Assembly (NCBI GenBank): GCA_028571685.1
Contig: CM053141.1
Span: 71,223,833-71,287,832 of the forward strand
Reading direction: 5' to 3'
From: Heterohyrax brucei
Lineage: Eukaryota; Chordata; Mammalia; Hyracoidea; Procaviidae
Length of the DNA: 64,000 nt
Position 1 is the first letter of the stretch. Every line of letters starts with the position of its first letter. Positions 1 through 10,254 of this stretch are shown one piece after another. A model generated the notes under the pieces. It saw only the letters and a program-made list of their open reading frames with translations, ran no database searches and was not told where the DNA came from. The translations under genes and the position numbers were made by a program.

Positions 1-306
1 TTTAACAAACAAAGGTATTTTCTCACAGTGTAGGAAGCTAGCAGAAGCCTGAATTCAGGGTGCTATCTCTAGGATAAGGTTTTCTGCTCAACTCTGGAAG
101 AAGTTCCTTGTCTCTTCTGAGCTTCTGCTCATAGGCGATGTTCATGTGGCATGGCATGTTTTTCCCTTATCTCTCTGCTGATTGTGTGTTTAATCTCTTT
201 CACATCTCAAAAGGAATGGGCTCAGGATATATCTTACAGTAATTCATCCTTATTGACATAACAATGACAGCCGATTCCCAAATGGGATTATATCCACAGG
301 CATTAA

Positions 307-457
307 CCATTTGCCACTGAGTTGCCTCTAACTCATAGTGGCCCTTCTAAACCGAGTACAACTGCCCCATAAAGTTTCCAAAGAGTAGCTGGTGGATTCA
401 GCCTGCCAGCTTTTGGGTTAGCAGCTGAGCTGTTAACCACTGCATCATCAGGGCTCC
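307..457 (-). mobile_element. AfroSINE, antisense
   Basis: Carries reverse-complement AfroSINE landmarks: ACTCATAGTGGCCC, AACTGCCCCATA, GGTTAGCAGC and TTAACCACTGCA, ending in the head CATCAGGGCTCC. It sits inside the LTR copy at 1-687. Confidence 0.85.
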
Positions 458-474
458 ATCCATAGGCATAAATC

Positions 475-627
475 CTATTGCCATCAAGTTGATTCAGACT
501 CATAGCTACTGTATAGGACAGGGTAGAAATGCACCATAGAGTTTCCAAAGAGCATTTGGCAGATGCAAACTGCTGATATTTTTGCTAGCAGCTGCTGCCC
601 ACAGTGATTATGCCATCAGAGTTTCCT
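475..627 (-). mobile_element. AfroSINE, antisense
   Basis: A second antisense copy less than 20 bp after the first, with ATTGCCATCAAGTTGATTC, TATAGGACAGGGTAGAAATG and a degraded head (ATGCCATCAGAGTTTCC). It lies inside the same LTR. Confidence 0.82.
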
Positions 628-700
628 CCACAGACATACAAGTTAGGATTCATAACATATTTGGGGGCCATAATTTCATCTGTGACATTCCAGCCTTTAC

Positions 701-855
701 AAACCCACTGCCGTTGAGTCAATTGCAACTCATAGCGACCCTATAAGACAGAGTAGAACTGCTCTGTAAAGTTTCCAAGGAGTGCCTGGAGGATGCCGAC
801 TGCCGACCTTTAGATTAGCAGACGTGGCATTTATCTGCTATGTCACCAGGCTTCC
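701..855 (-). mobile_element. AfroSINE, antisense
   Basis: A third copy in a row, just inside the internal region of the MaLR-type element. It shows GCCGTTGAGTCAATTGCAAC, CCTATAAGACAGAGTAGAAC and the head GTCACCAGGCTTCC. Confidence 0.87.
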
Positions 856-885
856 TTCCCGCTCTTAGGTGAAAATACATAAATA

Positions 886-1030
886 AATGGTTACTGTCCA
901 GTTGATTACAACTCATATCGACCCTATAGGACAAAGTAGAACTACCTCATAGTGTTCCCGAGGAATAGGTGGTGAACTGGAACTGCTGACCTTTTGGTTA
1001 ATAGCTGCGCTGTTACTGCACCACAGAAAT
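886..1030 (-). mobile_element. AfroSINE, antisense, divergent
   Basis: A fourth consecutive antisense copy. It has GTCCAGTTGATTACAACTCA, TATAGGACAAAGTAGAAC and GACCTTTTGGTTAATAGC, with a poorly preserved head. Confidence 0.78.
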
Positions 1031-1403
1031 CTGTGTCCCTTCCACACAACAAAACACATTCACCGCATTACATCACCCCAAAAGTCATAAATCATCAATT
1101 CCAAGTCCAAAATTGTACCTTTTGAATCACCTAACTCAAATATGAGTGAGACTAGGTGTATTCCATCCTGAGGTAAAAGTCCTTTTCTCTTGTGAAGCTA
1201 TGAAATCTAGAGCGTAAGTTATGTGGTCCAAAGTACAGTGGTGAAAGGTGGACATTTCCGTTACAAATGAAGAAATTCGAGGGACAGAAGGGATAACATG
1301 TACCAAGCGAATCCAAAATCCAGTAGGACATTAGTTCTCAAGGTTTGAAAATTATCTCTTCTGAGACCATCTGGGCAGTCGTCCTGCCCTCCAGACCATG
1401 GGT

Positions 1404-1434
1404 TGGATCCGACTTGACGACACTTGGCTTGGCT
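1404..1434 (+). mobile_element. 31-nt micro-insertion of a SINE/RTE-like tail
   Basis: A 31-nt segment containing GACTTGACGACACTTGGCTT is flanked by AGACCATGGGT (1393-1403) and AGACCGTGGGT (1435-1445), an 11-bp target-site duplication with one mismatch. Only the very 3' tail of the source element was copied. Confidence 0.7.
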
Positions 1435-2644
1435 AGACCGTGGGTGTTGGCCTTACACTGAATTCTGGCTGGACACCTTTCAGCTCTGAGCTTCAGCTCC
1501 ACCTTCCTTGCCCTCTGAAACTCTGCTCCTTTGGCTTTAGGTGGCCCGCTTCTCCTAGTCCATCACTGGTGATTGTATCCTCTTCAACCCTGGCAAGCAC
1601 TGTTCTTCTGCCCCTTGGGCATGGCATCACCACTTCCTTAGCTTTGGACAGCAGCCCTGTCCCCCTGGCACGCCTTAATGGCAGCCCCCTCTCTGCAACC
1701 AAGATGGTGAAGATCTGACTCTTTGAAACCTGGGATGTTGTGACTCTACCCTTTGAGATCTGGGAGACCAGTGCCCCACCTGCTGAAACCAAGAAGACTC
1801 TGCTTTTTGTGATTCTTTTGATAGTTTTGCTGATCTCCAAGCTGCTCCAGTGATGGTCTGTTTGTTTTCTTGGAGGACAAGAGATGTAGCTCCTTTGGCC
1901 TCTTTCCTAGCTATAGAATTGCGAGTGGCAGACAATGTTCTTTCCTTTCATTCTTTCTCAATCAGTCCCCTTCAGTCTAAACTAATGGGTTTTTTGCTGT
2001 GATAATTGGTTAGATCCACCAGTCACAGCCTTAATCTCCTTAACAAAAGCTTGTATAGCCGTGTGCTTGGTGAACATTATAGGACACATGTCCTTAGTTT
2101 GTACAACAGAATTTTCTAAATCTCTTAACTTCTCTTTGCATTTTGCACAGTTCATTTTTAAGTCCATCTGTTTAATAGACAGCAAGCAGAAAACACATAG
2201 TCCTTTTAAAATCTTATTCAGAAACCTTAGCCAGATATCCAAGTTCATCATTTGTAAGTTCTTCCTTCCACCAAATATTTCAATACAATTCACTCAAGTT
2301 TTTGTCATAAAAGGCATCACCCATCTTGCATCGTACAGTCACATGTTCTTTGTTTTCTTCGAAAGCTCCCCTAGAAGCACATTTAACATCCACATTTTTG
2401 CCACATTCTGTTGCTGGTGCCATATGCTCTAAGAAATAGAGACTTCTCTGTGGCTGTCTTCATTTTCTTCTGAGCCCTCATCAGAATCACCTTTGGAATC
2501 TAATTCTCAGTCTCCTTAAGGTGGTGTAGGATTTTACTGTGAGGCAAAGATTCTTCCAGCCCCTACTCATTGCCCAATTCTAAAACTGTTTCCACATTTT
2601 AGGTATCCGTTAAAGCAGCATTCTGCTCTTCTAGTACCAAATTC

Positions 2645-3225
2645 TGTCTGAGATACGTATTGCTGCTATAACAAAAATAACACAAGTGAGAGGCTTTAAC
2701 AAGCAGAAATTTATTATACTTTAGGAGGCTAAAAGTGTTAATTCAGGGTGCTGACTCTAGGGGGAAGATTCTGTCTGTGTTGGCTCTGGTGGAAAGTCCT
2801 TCCTGAGTTTGTACTCCAGAGCGATGTTCATGTGGCTTGGCATCTGTCTTTCCGCATCTCTCCCCTTCTTGTTTGTTTAATCTCTTTTATGTTCCAGGAG
2901 AGGTTCCCTGAGGATACACCCCACAGTAATTCTGCCTCATCCACACTTAACAAAGATAATGCATTCCCAGAAATGCTGGTGGCATAGTGGTTAAGTGCTC
3001 CATCTGCTAACCAAAAAGTGAATAGTTCAAATTCACCAGGGACACCTCAGAAACACTGTGGGGCGGTTCTACTCTGTCCTATAGGGTCACTAGGAGTCGG
3101 CATCAACTCAATGGCAGTGGCCTTGGTTTTGGTTTGGACGCATTCCCAAATAGGATTACAATCAAAGGGACAGAGATGAGCATTCACAACACGTATTTCG
3201 GGGGGACATAATTCAATCCATAACA
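2645..3225 (-). mobile_element. MaLR-type LTR (5' LTR of the element), split by a SINE
   Basis: On the plus strand it starts TGTCTGAGATACG (reverse of the LTR end) and finishes ACATAATTCAATCCATAACA (reverse of the LTR start TGTTATGGATTGAATT, a typical MLT1/MaLR start). An AfroSINE splits it at 2970-3139. It pairs with the LTR at 1-687. Confidence 0.7.
2970..3139 (+). mobile_element. AfroSINE, sense, with 9-bp target-site duplication
   Basis: A complete sense copy: GGTGGCATAGTGGTTAAGTG head, GGGGCGGTTCTACTCTGTCC core, ATCAACTCAATGGCAGTGG tail and a T-rich end. GCATTCCCA is repeated at 2961-2969 and 3140-3148, marking the insertion site inside the LTR. Confidence 0.93.
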
Positions 3226-3721
3226 CTGTTCTATGCAATGCTAATGAGCAAGCCAATAAAATTGAATGGTAACCATTATATAATATAGGAAAAATTTGTC
3301 ATTATTAACCTTACCTCCAGAGGAAATATTACCATGAACACATTTTGTGCCTTGTTAGAATTTCCTTAGGTGTATAATGAATGATTCTGCTTTGGGCCAA
3401 CATGCAGCCACATCTCCAGGTTCAGCATAATGTGATTTTAAGTGGCCACGTCATTAACCTCTGAAAAATGGAGGAAGTCATGGAAAACTAAACAAAGAAA
3501 ACCTGGGTTACAACAACTGCTCTTAGCAAAGCAGACTCTGCTGCTGGTGAATATCGGAGGGGGTGGAAATTGGAGTATTGTTTATACACTTAAAAAGTAA
3601 GATTTCTATTATTTAGTTATTTCTCTGCTAATAATTTTGTTGGAGTTAGAGGGGGTTTGAAAAATGGTTGCTTATCTTTGTCTGGATGATAATTGAGTGC
3701 TTTCCCCTTACACTCCCCTAG
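3226..3721. other. MAST4 intron, unique sequence
   Basis: No gene, RNA or recognisable transposon. It ends in the pyrimidine-rich tract and AG of the first exon in the window. Confidence 0.6.
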
Positions 3722-3844
3722 GTGGTGCATATGAAGTCAAGCAACATCGATTCTTCCGCTCCTTAGACTGGAACAGTTTGCTGAGACAGAAGGCAGAATT
3801 CATTCCACAACTGGAATCTGAGGATGACACAAGTTATTTTGATA
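3722..3844 (+). CDS. MAST4: MAST4 coding exon a: end of kinase domain and AGC tail
   Basis: The acceptor AG is at 3720-3721 and the donor GT at 3845. The exon enters with two bases of a split Gly codon and leaves with one base of a Thr codon. It reads [20 protein letters not shown] and on to EDDTSYFD. The HRFF..LDWNSLL stretch is the last helix of the kinase C-lobe. The SYFD(T) stretch corresponds to the start of the AGC C-terminal extension that folds back on the kinase in this family. The preceding kinase exons, with the HRD and DFG motifs, are not in the window: 1-3721 holds a retroelement and unique intron. Function (Ser/Thr phosphorylation, microtubule association) comes from family knowledge. 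Confidence 0.96.
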
Positions 3845-4058
3845 GTATGTGTGTTGTCTGACATCAGTGATCAGTGGCTACTTGGTAGAACATTATCTAT
3901 ACTTTTGATGGAGCCTTCCAATCTGGAACTTACGAGCTTTGTGAACCTATAAGTTCCTACACTTAATATTGATTTGAGGTAGAAACTCATATTTGAAACA
4001 GCTACATTAAATGCTCATATTCTGAGTAATTGGAACTGTCCCCATACTTTCTCTGCAG

Positions 4059-4171
4059 CTCGGTCAGAGAAGTATCACCATATGGAAACTGAGGAAGAAG
4101 ATGATACAAATGATGAAGACTTTACTGTGGAAATAAGACAGTTTTCTTCATGTTCACATAGATTTTCAAAA
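4059..4171 (+). CDS. MAST4: MAST4 coding exon b: acidic AGC-tail linker
   Basis: The acceptor follows a short pyrimidine tract (CTCTGCAG, AG at 4057-4058); the donor GTAAGT starts at 4172. The exon completes a Thr codon and ends in phase 0. It encodes 37 residues including the acidic run [13 protein letters not shown], then [15 protein letters not shown]. This is the linker after the kinase, continuing the AGC tail. Only a 214-bp intron separates it from exon a. No unusual codons or breaks. Confidence 0.95.
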
Positions 4172-4429
4172 GTAAGTGAAATTTGGCATAAACATATGGA
4201 GACTCTCTGAGAGTTGAACTGGCCAGTTAGCTGGTGCATCAAAGCAACTGAATAAAATTGTAAAAAACACCTATAGTTTCTAGGTGTTGGGGTCTCCTGT
4301 GCTTAAAATTCCTTTTTCTTTTGAGAAAAATGATCCTGTAGTTTTGATAGTTTTGATTCTATAGTTTCGATGCAGCCAGTCTTCACACCTCTGTGGATGT
4401 ATATTTCTCTGTTTCAGTCACCACATATT

Positions 4430-4594
4430 TAAAAAAAAAAAAAAATCGCCCTTGAGTCAGTTCTGACTCTTAGTGTCCCAGTAGGAGAAAGTAGAACTGG
4501 CCCACAGAGTTTCAGAGGAGCACCTGCCAGATTTGAACTGCTGACCCTCTGGTTAGCAGCTGTAGCACTTAGTCGCTACACCACCAGGGTTTCC
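4430..4594 (-). mobile_element. AfroSINE, antisense
   Basis: Opens with a poly(A) run at 4430-4445, then GCCCTTGAGTCAGTTCTGAC, AAAGTAGAACTGGCCCACAG, GGTTAGCAGCTGTAGCACTT and the head CACCACCAGGGTTTCC. Confidence 0.9.
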
Positions 4595-5530
4595 CTCCAC
4601 AAACCAGAATCTTCTTTCTTGAAGGCATAGACTAATGCTCACAGCCACATCTTTGGATTCTGTGTTGACCATTTGTAGACTGGCTGTGCCGTGCGTGCCC
4701 ATCTTTCTGACTCAGTGTCAGGCTGTGAAAGCATCGCATCACTGCTTTTATCTTTGAATGAAGATTGTGGTGCTCCAGCGTATGCAGAGCCCTCTACTAG
4801 ATATTACCCAGAATACAGAGAGGAGAAGGCTGAGTCCTTGACGTAAGCAAGGACACTTGGGAACAGTTGACCATGGAATAGGAAAGTCTTGTATCCAGTA
4901 ATAGAAATTATTCCTTAAATTATTAAAGAGGCAGTAAGAAGCCAAGCTAGAATTTTACCAGCAGTAGAATATAATAAAATTTGTGCCTGAGAAGGAAGCT
5001 TTTTCAAAAGTAATGGTAAGATTAAAAACAAACAAAAAACCCTGGTAATTCTGAGGTAGGACAGGGCCCTGGGATACTAGCAATAAGTCTAGAGGGCACC
5101 CTACCTCCCTTTGCTGTTTTCAGTAGCTGCATGTTTCTCTGTTGCCATGGCATTGTGCATTACTTGCGTTAGGTTTTCTCTAGCATTGAGCGACTCTCAA
5201 GTGTTCTGTAGCTCTTTTGCGGTGGTTACCTAGAGTGTACCTGCAGAACTGGCTAGTGCTACCACCCCTGTTTACAGGAACAACATAGAGAGTTAGCGAT
5301 TTCCCTGAAGAGGGGTGGCAGCAGGTCTGTCCTGGAGCCAAGATGGAAGTTGGATGATCCTGAGTGTGACCTTAGACCAGTACCTGTCTCTGATCCGTTG
5401 AAGCTGATCTCTAAACACTATTTCCTCCTTTGTCTTTGAGTAGCATTTCATTTATCTCTGACTCCTATTCTTTAGCCACCAGTCCAAGTCTGTAATCCAG
5501 GACTGCAATCCAGGTAGATTGTACTGTTGT
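4595..5530. other. MAST4 intron, unique sequence
   Basis: No gene or repeat family recognised. It consists of short frames only. Confidence 0.55.
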
Positions 5531-5531
5531 T

Positions 5532-5672
5532 TGCCATCAGACGGTGTCCAAGTCTTTACGACCCAGTGTGTGTAGGATAGAACTTTTCAGAAGCAGATCT
5601 CCAGGGCAGGTTTAAACCACTGAAGCTCCTCAGGGTAGGTGTAAACCACCAGCCTTTCAGCTAGTAGTGGAG
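5532..5672 (-). mobile_element. AfroSINE-like fragment, antisense, degraded
   Basis: Weak but ordered matches: GCCATCAGACGGTGTCCAAG, ACGACCC, AGGATAGAAC, then AAACCACCAGCCTTTCAGCT. The head is lost. Confidence 0.5.
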
Positions 5673-5708
5673 CACCAAGTAGACTACATGAGGTCCAAAG
5701 TCATTCGC

Positions 5709-5901
5709 AAGGAGCCTGGGTGGTACAGTGGTTAAGCATCTGGCTGCTAGCTGGAAGGTCAGCAGTTCAGTCCCACCAGCTGCTCTGCAGGTGTGCTTCC
5801 ATAAAGATTGACAGCCTTGGAGGCCCTCTGGGCAGTTCTGCACTGCCCTGAAGGTCACTGTGAGTCAGAATCAAAACAATGGCAAGGATTTTTTTGGTTT
5901 A
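5709..5901 (+). mobile_element. AfroSINE, sense, long variant
   Basis: GAGCCTGGGTGGTACAGTGG head, GGTCAGCAGTTCAGTCCCAC (B-box region), an extra TTCCATAAAGATTGACAGCC segment found in the longer subfamily, then GTGAGTCAGAATCAAAACAA and a T-rich tail. Confidence 0.88.
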
Positions 5902-6550
5902 AAGGCCATTCCCACGAGAGCAGCAAGTAGCTGAGTAGCGCAGTAGTGAGTGCTTTCTTGACTTCCCAACCCTCTGTTTTACCTTCCGTATTTCCTGTGG
6001 GGCAGTACGAATCCAGAGAGTGAGACCTCTGGTTTTGCTTGAGCTCTAATCTTTCTGTCTATGTATGTGATTTATAAACTAAACAAATACATCTGGCTTT
6101 TTATAACCATATGTATATTATTTGCCTCCTAAGTCTTGAAACAGGTAATTTATTCTCTTTGCATTCAATTTTAGTTCATTTGTCTCTTTTTCACCCCTGG
6201 CTGCTAGCTATTAAGTCTTTTTCTCTATGATTTTCTTTTTCTGATTGACTTTCTGGTTAAAAAGTAATCTGAGATGTACATTGATTCCTGAAGCATAGAA
6301 ACCCCAATGCATCTATGGATTTTGTTTGCATGTACAAAGTTCATACTGTGATACAGTGGGAGAGGGTAGTGGATTCATAAGTCCCTCTCCCACAAAGGAC
6401 TTAAGTAAACAGCTTTGGAAAGCACTTTCTACATTGCAGGGTCCTAATTCAAACTTTAGTTATAATCTCAAGTTTTTCTCCAAAGATGTTTTTCCTCTGA
6501 AAACTGTTTTTTCAGCATTTATTACTACACACTGATTATTTGCCTTCTAG

Positions 6551-6678
6551 GTTTTCAGCAGTATAGATCGGATAACTCAGAATTCAGGAGAAGAGAAGGA
6601 GGACTCTGGAGACAAAACCAAAAGCACAACTTTGCCATCCACAGAAACATTAAGCTGGAGTTCGGAATATTCTGAAAT
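6551..6678 (+). CDS. MAST4: MAST4 coding exon c: Ser/Thr-rich linker
   Basis: The acceptor TTCTAG ends at 6550 and the donor GTATGT starts at 6679. Phase is 0 in, and two bases of a Met codon carry over out. It begins VFSSIDRITQNSGEEKEDSG and ends STETLSWSSEYSE(M). The segment is hydrophilic and low in complexity, as expected for the disordered linker between kinase and PDZ domain. A MER5A-like DNA transposon relic begins about 40 bp downstream of the donor, and an AfroSINE follows it. Confidence 0.95.
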
Positions 6679-6715
6679 GTATGTGAAACGCCTGTTAAGC
6701 AGTAGCTATTAGAGC

Positions 6716-6905
6716 AATAGTTCTCCAGCTTAAGTAGCATCAGAATCACTGTGAAGGCTAGTTAAGGCATACCTCACTGGGCCTACCCAAGAATTTCTGA
6801 TCTGGTAGATCTGAGATGGGGTCTGGGAACCTACATTTCTAACAAATTGTGAAGTAATTGCCAATCCCACTGATTTGGGGGCTACACTTTGAGAACCACT
6901 GCTTT
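6716..6905. mobile_element. MER5A-like hAT MITE
   Basis: The ends are inverted repeats of the MER5 type (TAGTTCTCCAGC at left, GAGAACCACTG at right). Between them are GCATCAGAATCACTGTGAAG and CCTACCCAAGAATTTCTGAT, as in hAT-Charlie MER5A copies of placental mammals. Non-coding and old. Confidence 0.75.
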
Positions 6906-6930
6906 AGACATAAATCTGTTTACCAAAACA

Positions 6931-7096
6931 GAAATCAAACCTACTGCCATCGAGTCTATTCTGGCTCATGTTGACCCTATAGGACAGCATAGAACTGCAC
7001 CATGGAGTCTCCAAGGAGTGTCTGGTAGATTCAAACTGCCAACCTTTTGGTTTAGCAGCCGCAGCACTTAACCACGTACACCACCAGGGTTTCTTA
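6931..7096 (-). mobile_element. AfroSINE, antisense
   Basis: Well preserved: CTGCCATCGAGTCTATTCTG, CCCTATAGGACAGCATAGAA, GGTTTAGCAGCCGCAGCACT and CACCACCAGGGTTTC. It ends about 110 bp before MAST4 exon d. Confidence 0.93.
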
Positions 7097-7207
7097 ATCT
7101 TCTTTAGCCATATCCATACCCCACTTTTACCTAGTTTCTTTCAAGATACACTGTTAATTGCAGTTTTCTGGTGTGTATGTTTGACTTTGTTTTTATTTTT
7201 AATTAAG

Positions 7208-7443
7208 GCAACAGCTATCCACGTCAAACTCTTCAGATACTGAAAGCAACAGACGTAAACTCAGTTCTGGACTGCTTCCCAAACTGGCTATTTCAACAGA
7301 AGGGGTACAAGATGAAGCTGCCCTCTGCCCCAGAAACAACCATGAGGACCTAGAAAAGCCAGTCCTTCCTTCTGAAGAGTGTGCTCAGGAGGAGCCTGAA
7401 GTCACCACACCAGCCAGCACCATCAGCAGCTCCACGTTGTCGG
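7208..7443 (+). CDS. MAST4: MAST4 coding exon d: Ser/Glu-rich linker
   Basis: The acceptor AG is at 7206-7207 after a T-rich tract; the donor GTAAGC starts at 7444. It encodes the segment starting QQLSTSNSSDTESNRRKLSS, then GLLPKLAIS, and ends EEPEVTTPASTISSSTLS. No fold is expected. The middle (about residues 36-55 of the exon) differs most from the human protein as I recall it, which fits relaxed constraint in a disordered linker. The outgoing phase carries one base into exon e. Confidence 0.94.
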
Positions 7444-8995
7444 GTAAGCTGCGCGGTGTGAGGCCTGCCGCCACATCCTCTGCCGTGTGCAGAAGTGGCC
7501 GCATGCTGTGTGTCCCTGTGCTGGCCGAGACCCTATGGTGATGATGGGTCATGTATACTGCTAGACTACCTACACAGCCCCATTTTGGGGGCTTGGAGAA
7601 CAGTTGCCTAATAATGAAGAGGCAGTGTCTCAGATCACTCCTTCATGCTTGGCCATACAGCTCTCCAGTTTGACTGTAGAGCCACCCCTAGCTTTTCCAG
7701 CTGAATTTCATTGATGGCAGTCAGACCATGCCAACAGAGCTTTTCAGTAGTTGATGCAAAGGTCTTGTGGAGTTACATCTAAATACAAGATTTAGGAATA
7801 AGGGGACAATATCACATAGTGAAATAGTCCAGTTGTCAAAACTATCCTTGTGATTTCTTGAATCAACCCTTAAGGTATAATGCGGAGGCAGTTACTGAAA
7901 TGGATAGTTGTTTCTTTGAGGTAGTTGACTTAAGTTAGGGGGGCCACATTGTGCCAAATAACATGTATTTCCAAACTAGACTCATACTGAGTACAGTGAG
8001 AGGCTGAGCTTCATGGATGTATGCCTAGACTCTGGACTTTCTGACTGGATTGGATAAGGAGTCCCAGATGCTAACATGATTTCAATTATTACTTACATAT
8101 TAAACAACTCCAATGCAAATGAAAGTCAGCCTTCCCGGTTATGGATAAGTGGAATGAGAGACTCCTGAGATGTTTTTGCCTGTTTGGGATGCAATCTTGG
8201 CAAGGATCTCAGCGTTTTCCTTAAAAGTATTTTATAATGTCTCTTTTGAGGGAAGTAACCTCCCTGACACCGAGACCAAACATCATCCCAGGGTTTTAAA
8301 GCTTAATGTATCATGGCTACTTGGTGTCTTCCCTTGGAAGCCAAACTTGCACTTCCCTAGGAGAAAGCCTTTTAAGTGCATTTAAAGTATTATTTGGTTT
8401 ATAAAAATTTTATGTACAGTTTATCCTTTTATAGAGCAAGGCACATTTATGCCTTTTTCTAAAAATAAAACATGGTTATGGCTTAAGGTTGCTACAATAA
8501 ATGTTTTCATTAAGCCCTATTCCATATGTTATATTTATAACTATGAATGGTTCCAAGATTTTTATGAACACTTTTTCCACTAACTGAATATTCATAGTAT
8601 AAGCTTAAAAAAATTATTTCAAGGAAACAAGTTTTTGAGACTGGATTTATTTCAGCCTCCCTAAGATGTTCAGTTCTGTGTAGCTTTACTGTTCCGTATA
8701 GTTTGTCCTTAATGTTGGATTTTCAGTTCTCTTTTCACTTAAGTTTTCTTTCTGTGTTGGATATTTGCACTTCTCTGGCTCTATAAAACGAAGACAATCA
8801 CTCTAAGATTCTGGACCACTTTTAATTTTCTCTTTGTCGTCATCTATAGATATCTTAGTATTCTATATTCCTGGTTATAATGTTCTTTACCTCTTTCTTA
8901 GTTATTATTTGACTTTAAAAGAATCTATTTACCTCCATTTATAGTTTGTTCCTAATATGGTAAATTGTTTACTATTAGTCTCTTGATCTTGCTAA
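7444..8995. other. MAST4 intron, unique sequence
   Basis: AT-rich from about 8380 onward. No gene or repeat family recognised. Confidence 0.55.
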
Positions 8996-8997
8996 CT

Positions 8998-9240
8998 AGT
9001 ACAGGTATTCTCCAACTCACCAGGGGTTCCGTTCCAATGACTACTCTGTCGTCAGTCTATTCTGACGTAGGTCCAATACGTCTTCTTTTTGTATTTATAT
9101 TATTATATATTTTATATTGTATTATATTTATATTTCATATAAAATATTATGTATTATATTTAAATTTTATAATATGCAATTTATATTTATATTATTGTCT
9201 TTTATTATCAGTATCTTTATAAATCCAAAAGTTGAGAGGT
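8998..9240 (+). mobile_element. Tigger-like MITE, copy 1, right end missing
   Basis: Begins ACAGGTATTCTCCAACTCAC and continues with GGTTCCGTTCCAATGACTAC, TCTGTCGTCAGTC and an AT-rich core, matching the copy at 9862 for about 240 bp. The right terminal repeat is absent. Confidence 0.6.
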
Positions 9241-9861
9241 AAAGGGAGACGAATGGTATCTAAGCATTTGATTGATTATTTTCATAATTTAAAAAAAAAC
9301 TGCCTAGGCCTTGGTATGCATTTTGATTAATAGTCTTAAACCACTTTCTCTCTCTCCCATATGCACACTGAACATAATCAAACACCTTTGGGGCTGTATA
9401 GAGTAGAGAGATGAGCTGATTTGCTCATGGCTAAGGGTAATTAGGGAATCTGAAAACCATGACTGTAGTAAAATTAAATTTGTTGATTTTTATATTGCTC
9501 TACCATCGAGAAGAAGGAACTCTTGACATTTAGAGAACATTAAGGTGACATTATCCACCACTGGCAGAAAAGAAGCACACACTCATATGTAGTTCTATGA
9601 AAGGAGATGGCTGAGACTAGAGGGAGGAGGTAATGAAACAGAAGATTGTATATTCACACTCTGGCATTTAGAAAGTGCAACTTTACAGTCTTTTCTCTTT
9701 TTTTGTAACTATATTTAAATCAGAGAAAAGTAAAAGACCTGAAATCTTAGGTGTGGTGCTCAGACGTATGCAGCGGTTAGTTACTCAATGGGAAGAGATT
9801 CAGCTCTTCATACTATCCGTGTCAGCTACCCCAGTAAGGAAATAGGAAAGGGAAGCCTAGT

Positions 9862-10252
9862 GCAGGTTGTCCACAACTCACCAGTGGTTCCGTTCCAGTG
9901 AGTACTCTGTCGTCAGTCAGTTCTGACCTAAGTCCAGTACTTCTTTTTGTATTTATATTTTTGTATATTTTATATTGTATTATATTTATATTTTATATAT
10001 TACATATTTAAATTTTTATAATATGCAGTTTATACTTATTGCTTTCTATTGTCAGTATCTTTATAAATCCAATCTTTGTAAGAGTTGAAAACGTTAAGTC
10101 TGAGAATGATAGCATCAGCAGATTACACACTGCAACATTGTGAATAGTACGTATTCTAAGAATCAGCAGTACCATAAAAAAAAGCTGAGGGTCCTAAGTG
10201 CAGTGTAGTTTGTCGTAATGCAGCTGTGTCTTAAGTTGGGGACTACCTATAT
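9862..10252 (+). mobile_element. Tigger-like MITE, copy 2, both ends present
   Basis: The left end (AGGTTGTCCACAACTCA) and the reverse complement of the right end (AGGTAGTCCCCAACTTA) are inverted repeats with few mismatches, next to TA dinucleotides. The 390-bp body has no coding frame. The termini resemble Tc1/mariner Tigger-type ends, so a non-autonomous DNA element is likely. Confidence 0.6.
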
Positions 10253-10254
10253 TG

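Larger units (their letters stand above)
1..687 (-). mobile_element. MaLR-type LTR (3' LTR of the element), cut by window start
   Basis: Read on the minus strand this is an LTR ending beyond the window. It shares a series of blocks, in the same order, with the LTR at 2645-3225: TTTAACAA, TTCATGTGGC.TGGCAT, TTTAATCTCTTT, CAGTAATTC and a TTCGGGGGGACATAATTCA-like end. Two AfroSINEs have inserted into it. As the partner of the LTR at 2645 it would be the 3' copy of one integrated element. It is non-coding. Confidence 0.65.
688..2644 (-). mobile_element. Internal region of a MaLR-type (ERVL-MaLR-like) element
   Basis: Lies between two same-family LTRs. On the plus strand its end reads CCACATTTTAGGTATCCGTT and, further on, TCTAGTACCAAATTCTG, directly against the LTR start TGTCTGAG. 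This is the same wording as the 5' end of mammalian MaLR internal sequences seen in reverse. The frames are broken and no intact product is present; MaLR elements are non-autonomous. Two AfroSINEs and a 31-nt micro-insertion lie inside it. Confidence 0.6.

Noticed and set aside
2970..3030. tRNA gene suggested by A-box and B-box-like sequences in SINE heads
   Set aside because: The cloverleaf is not complete, and the same head recurs in many dispersed copies, so these are tRNA-derived SINEs.
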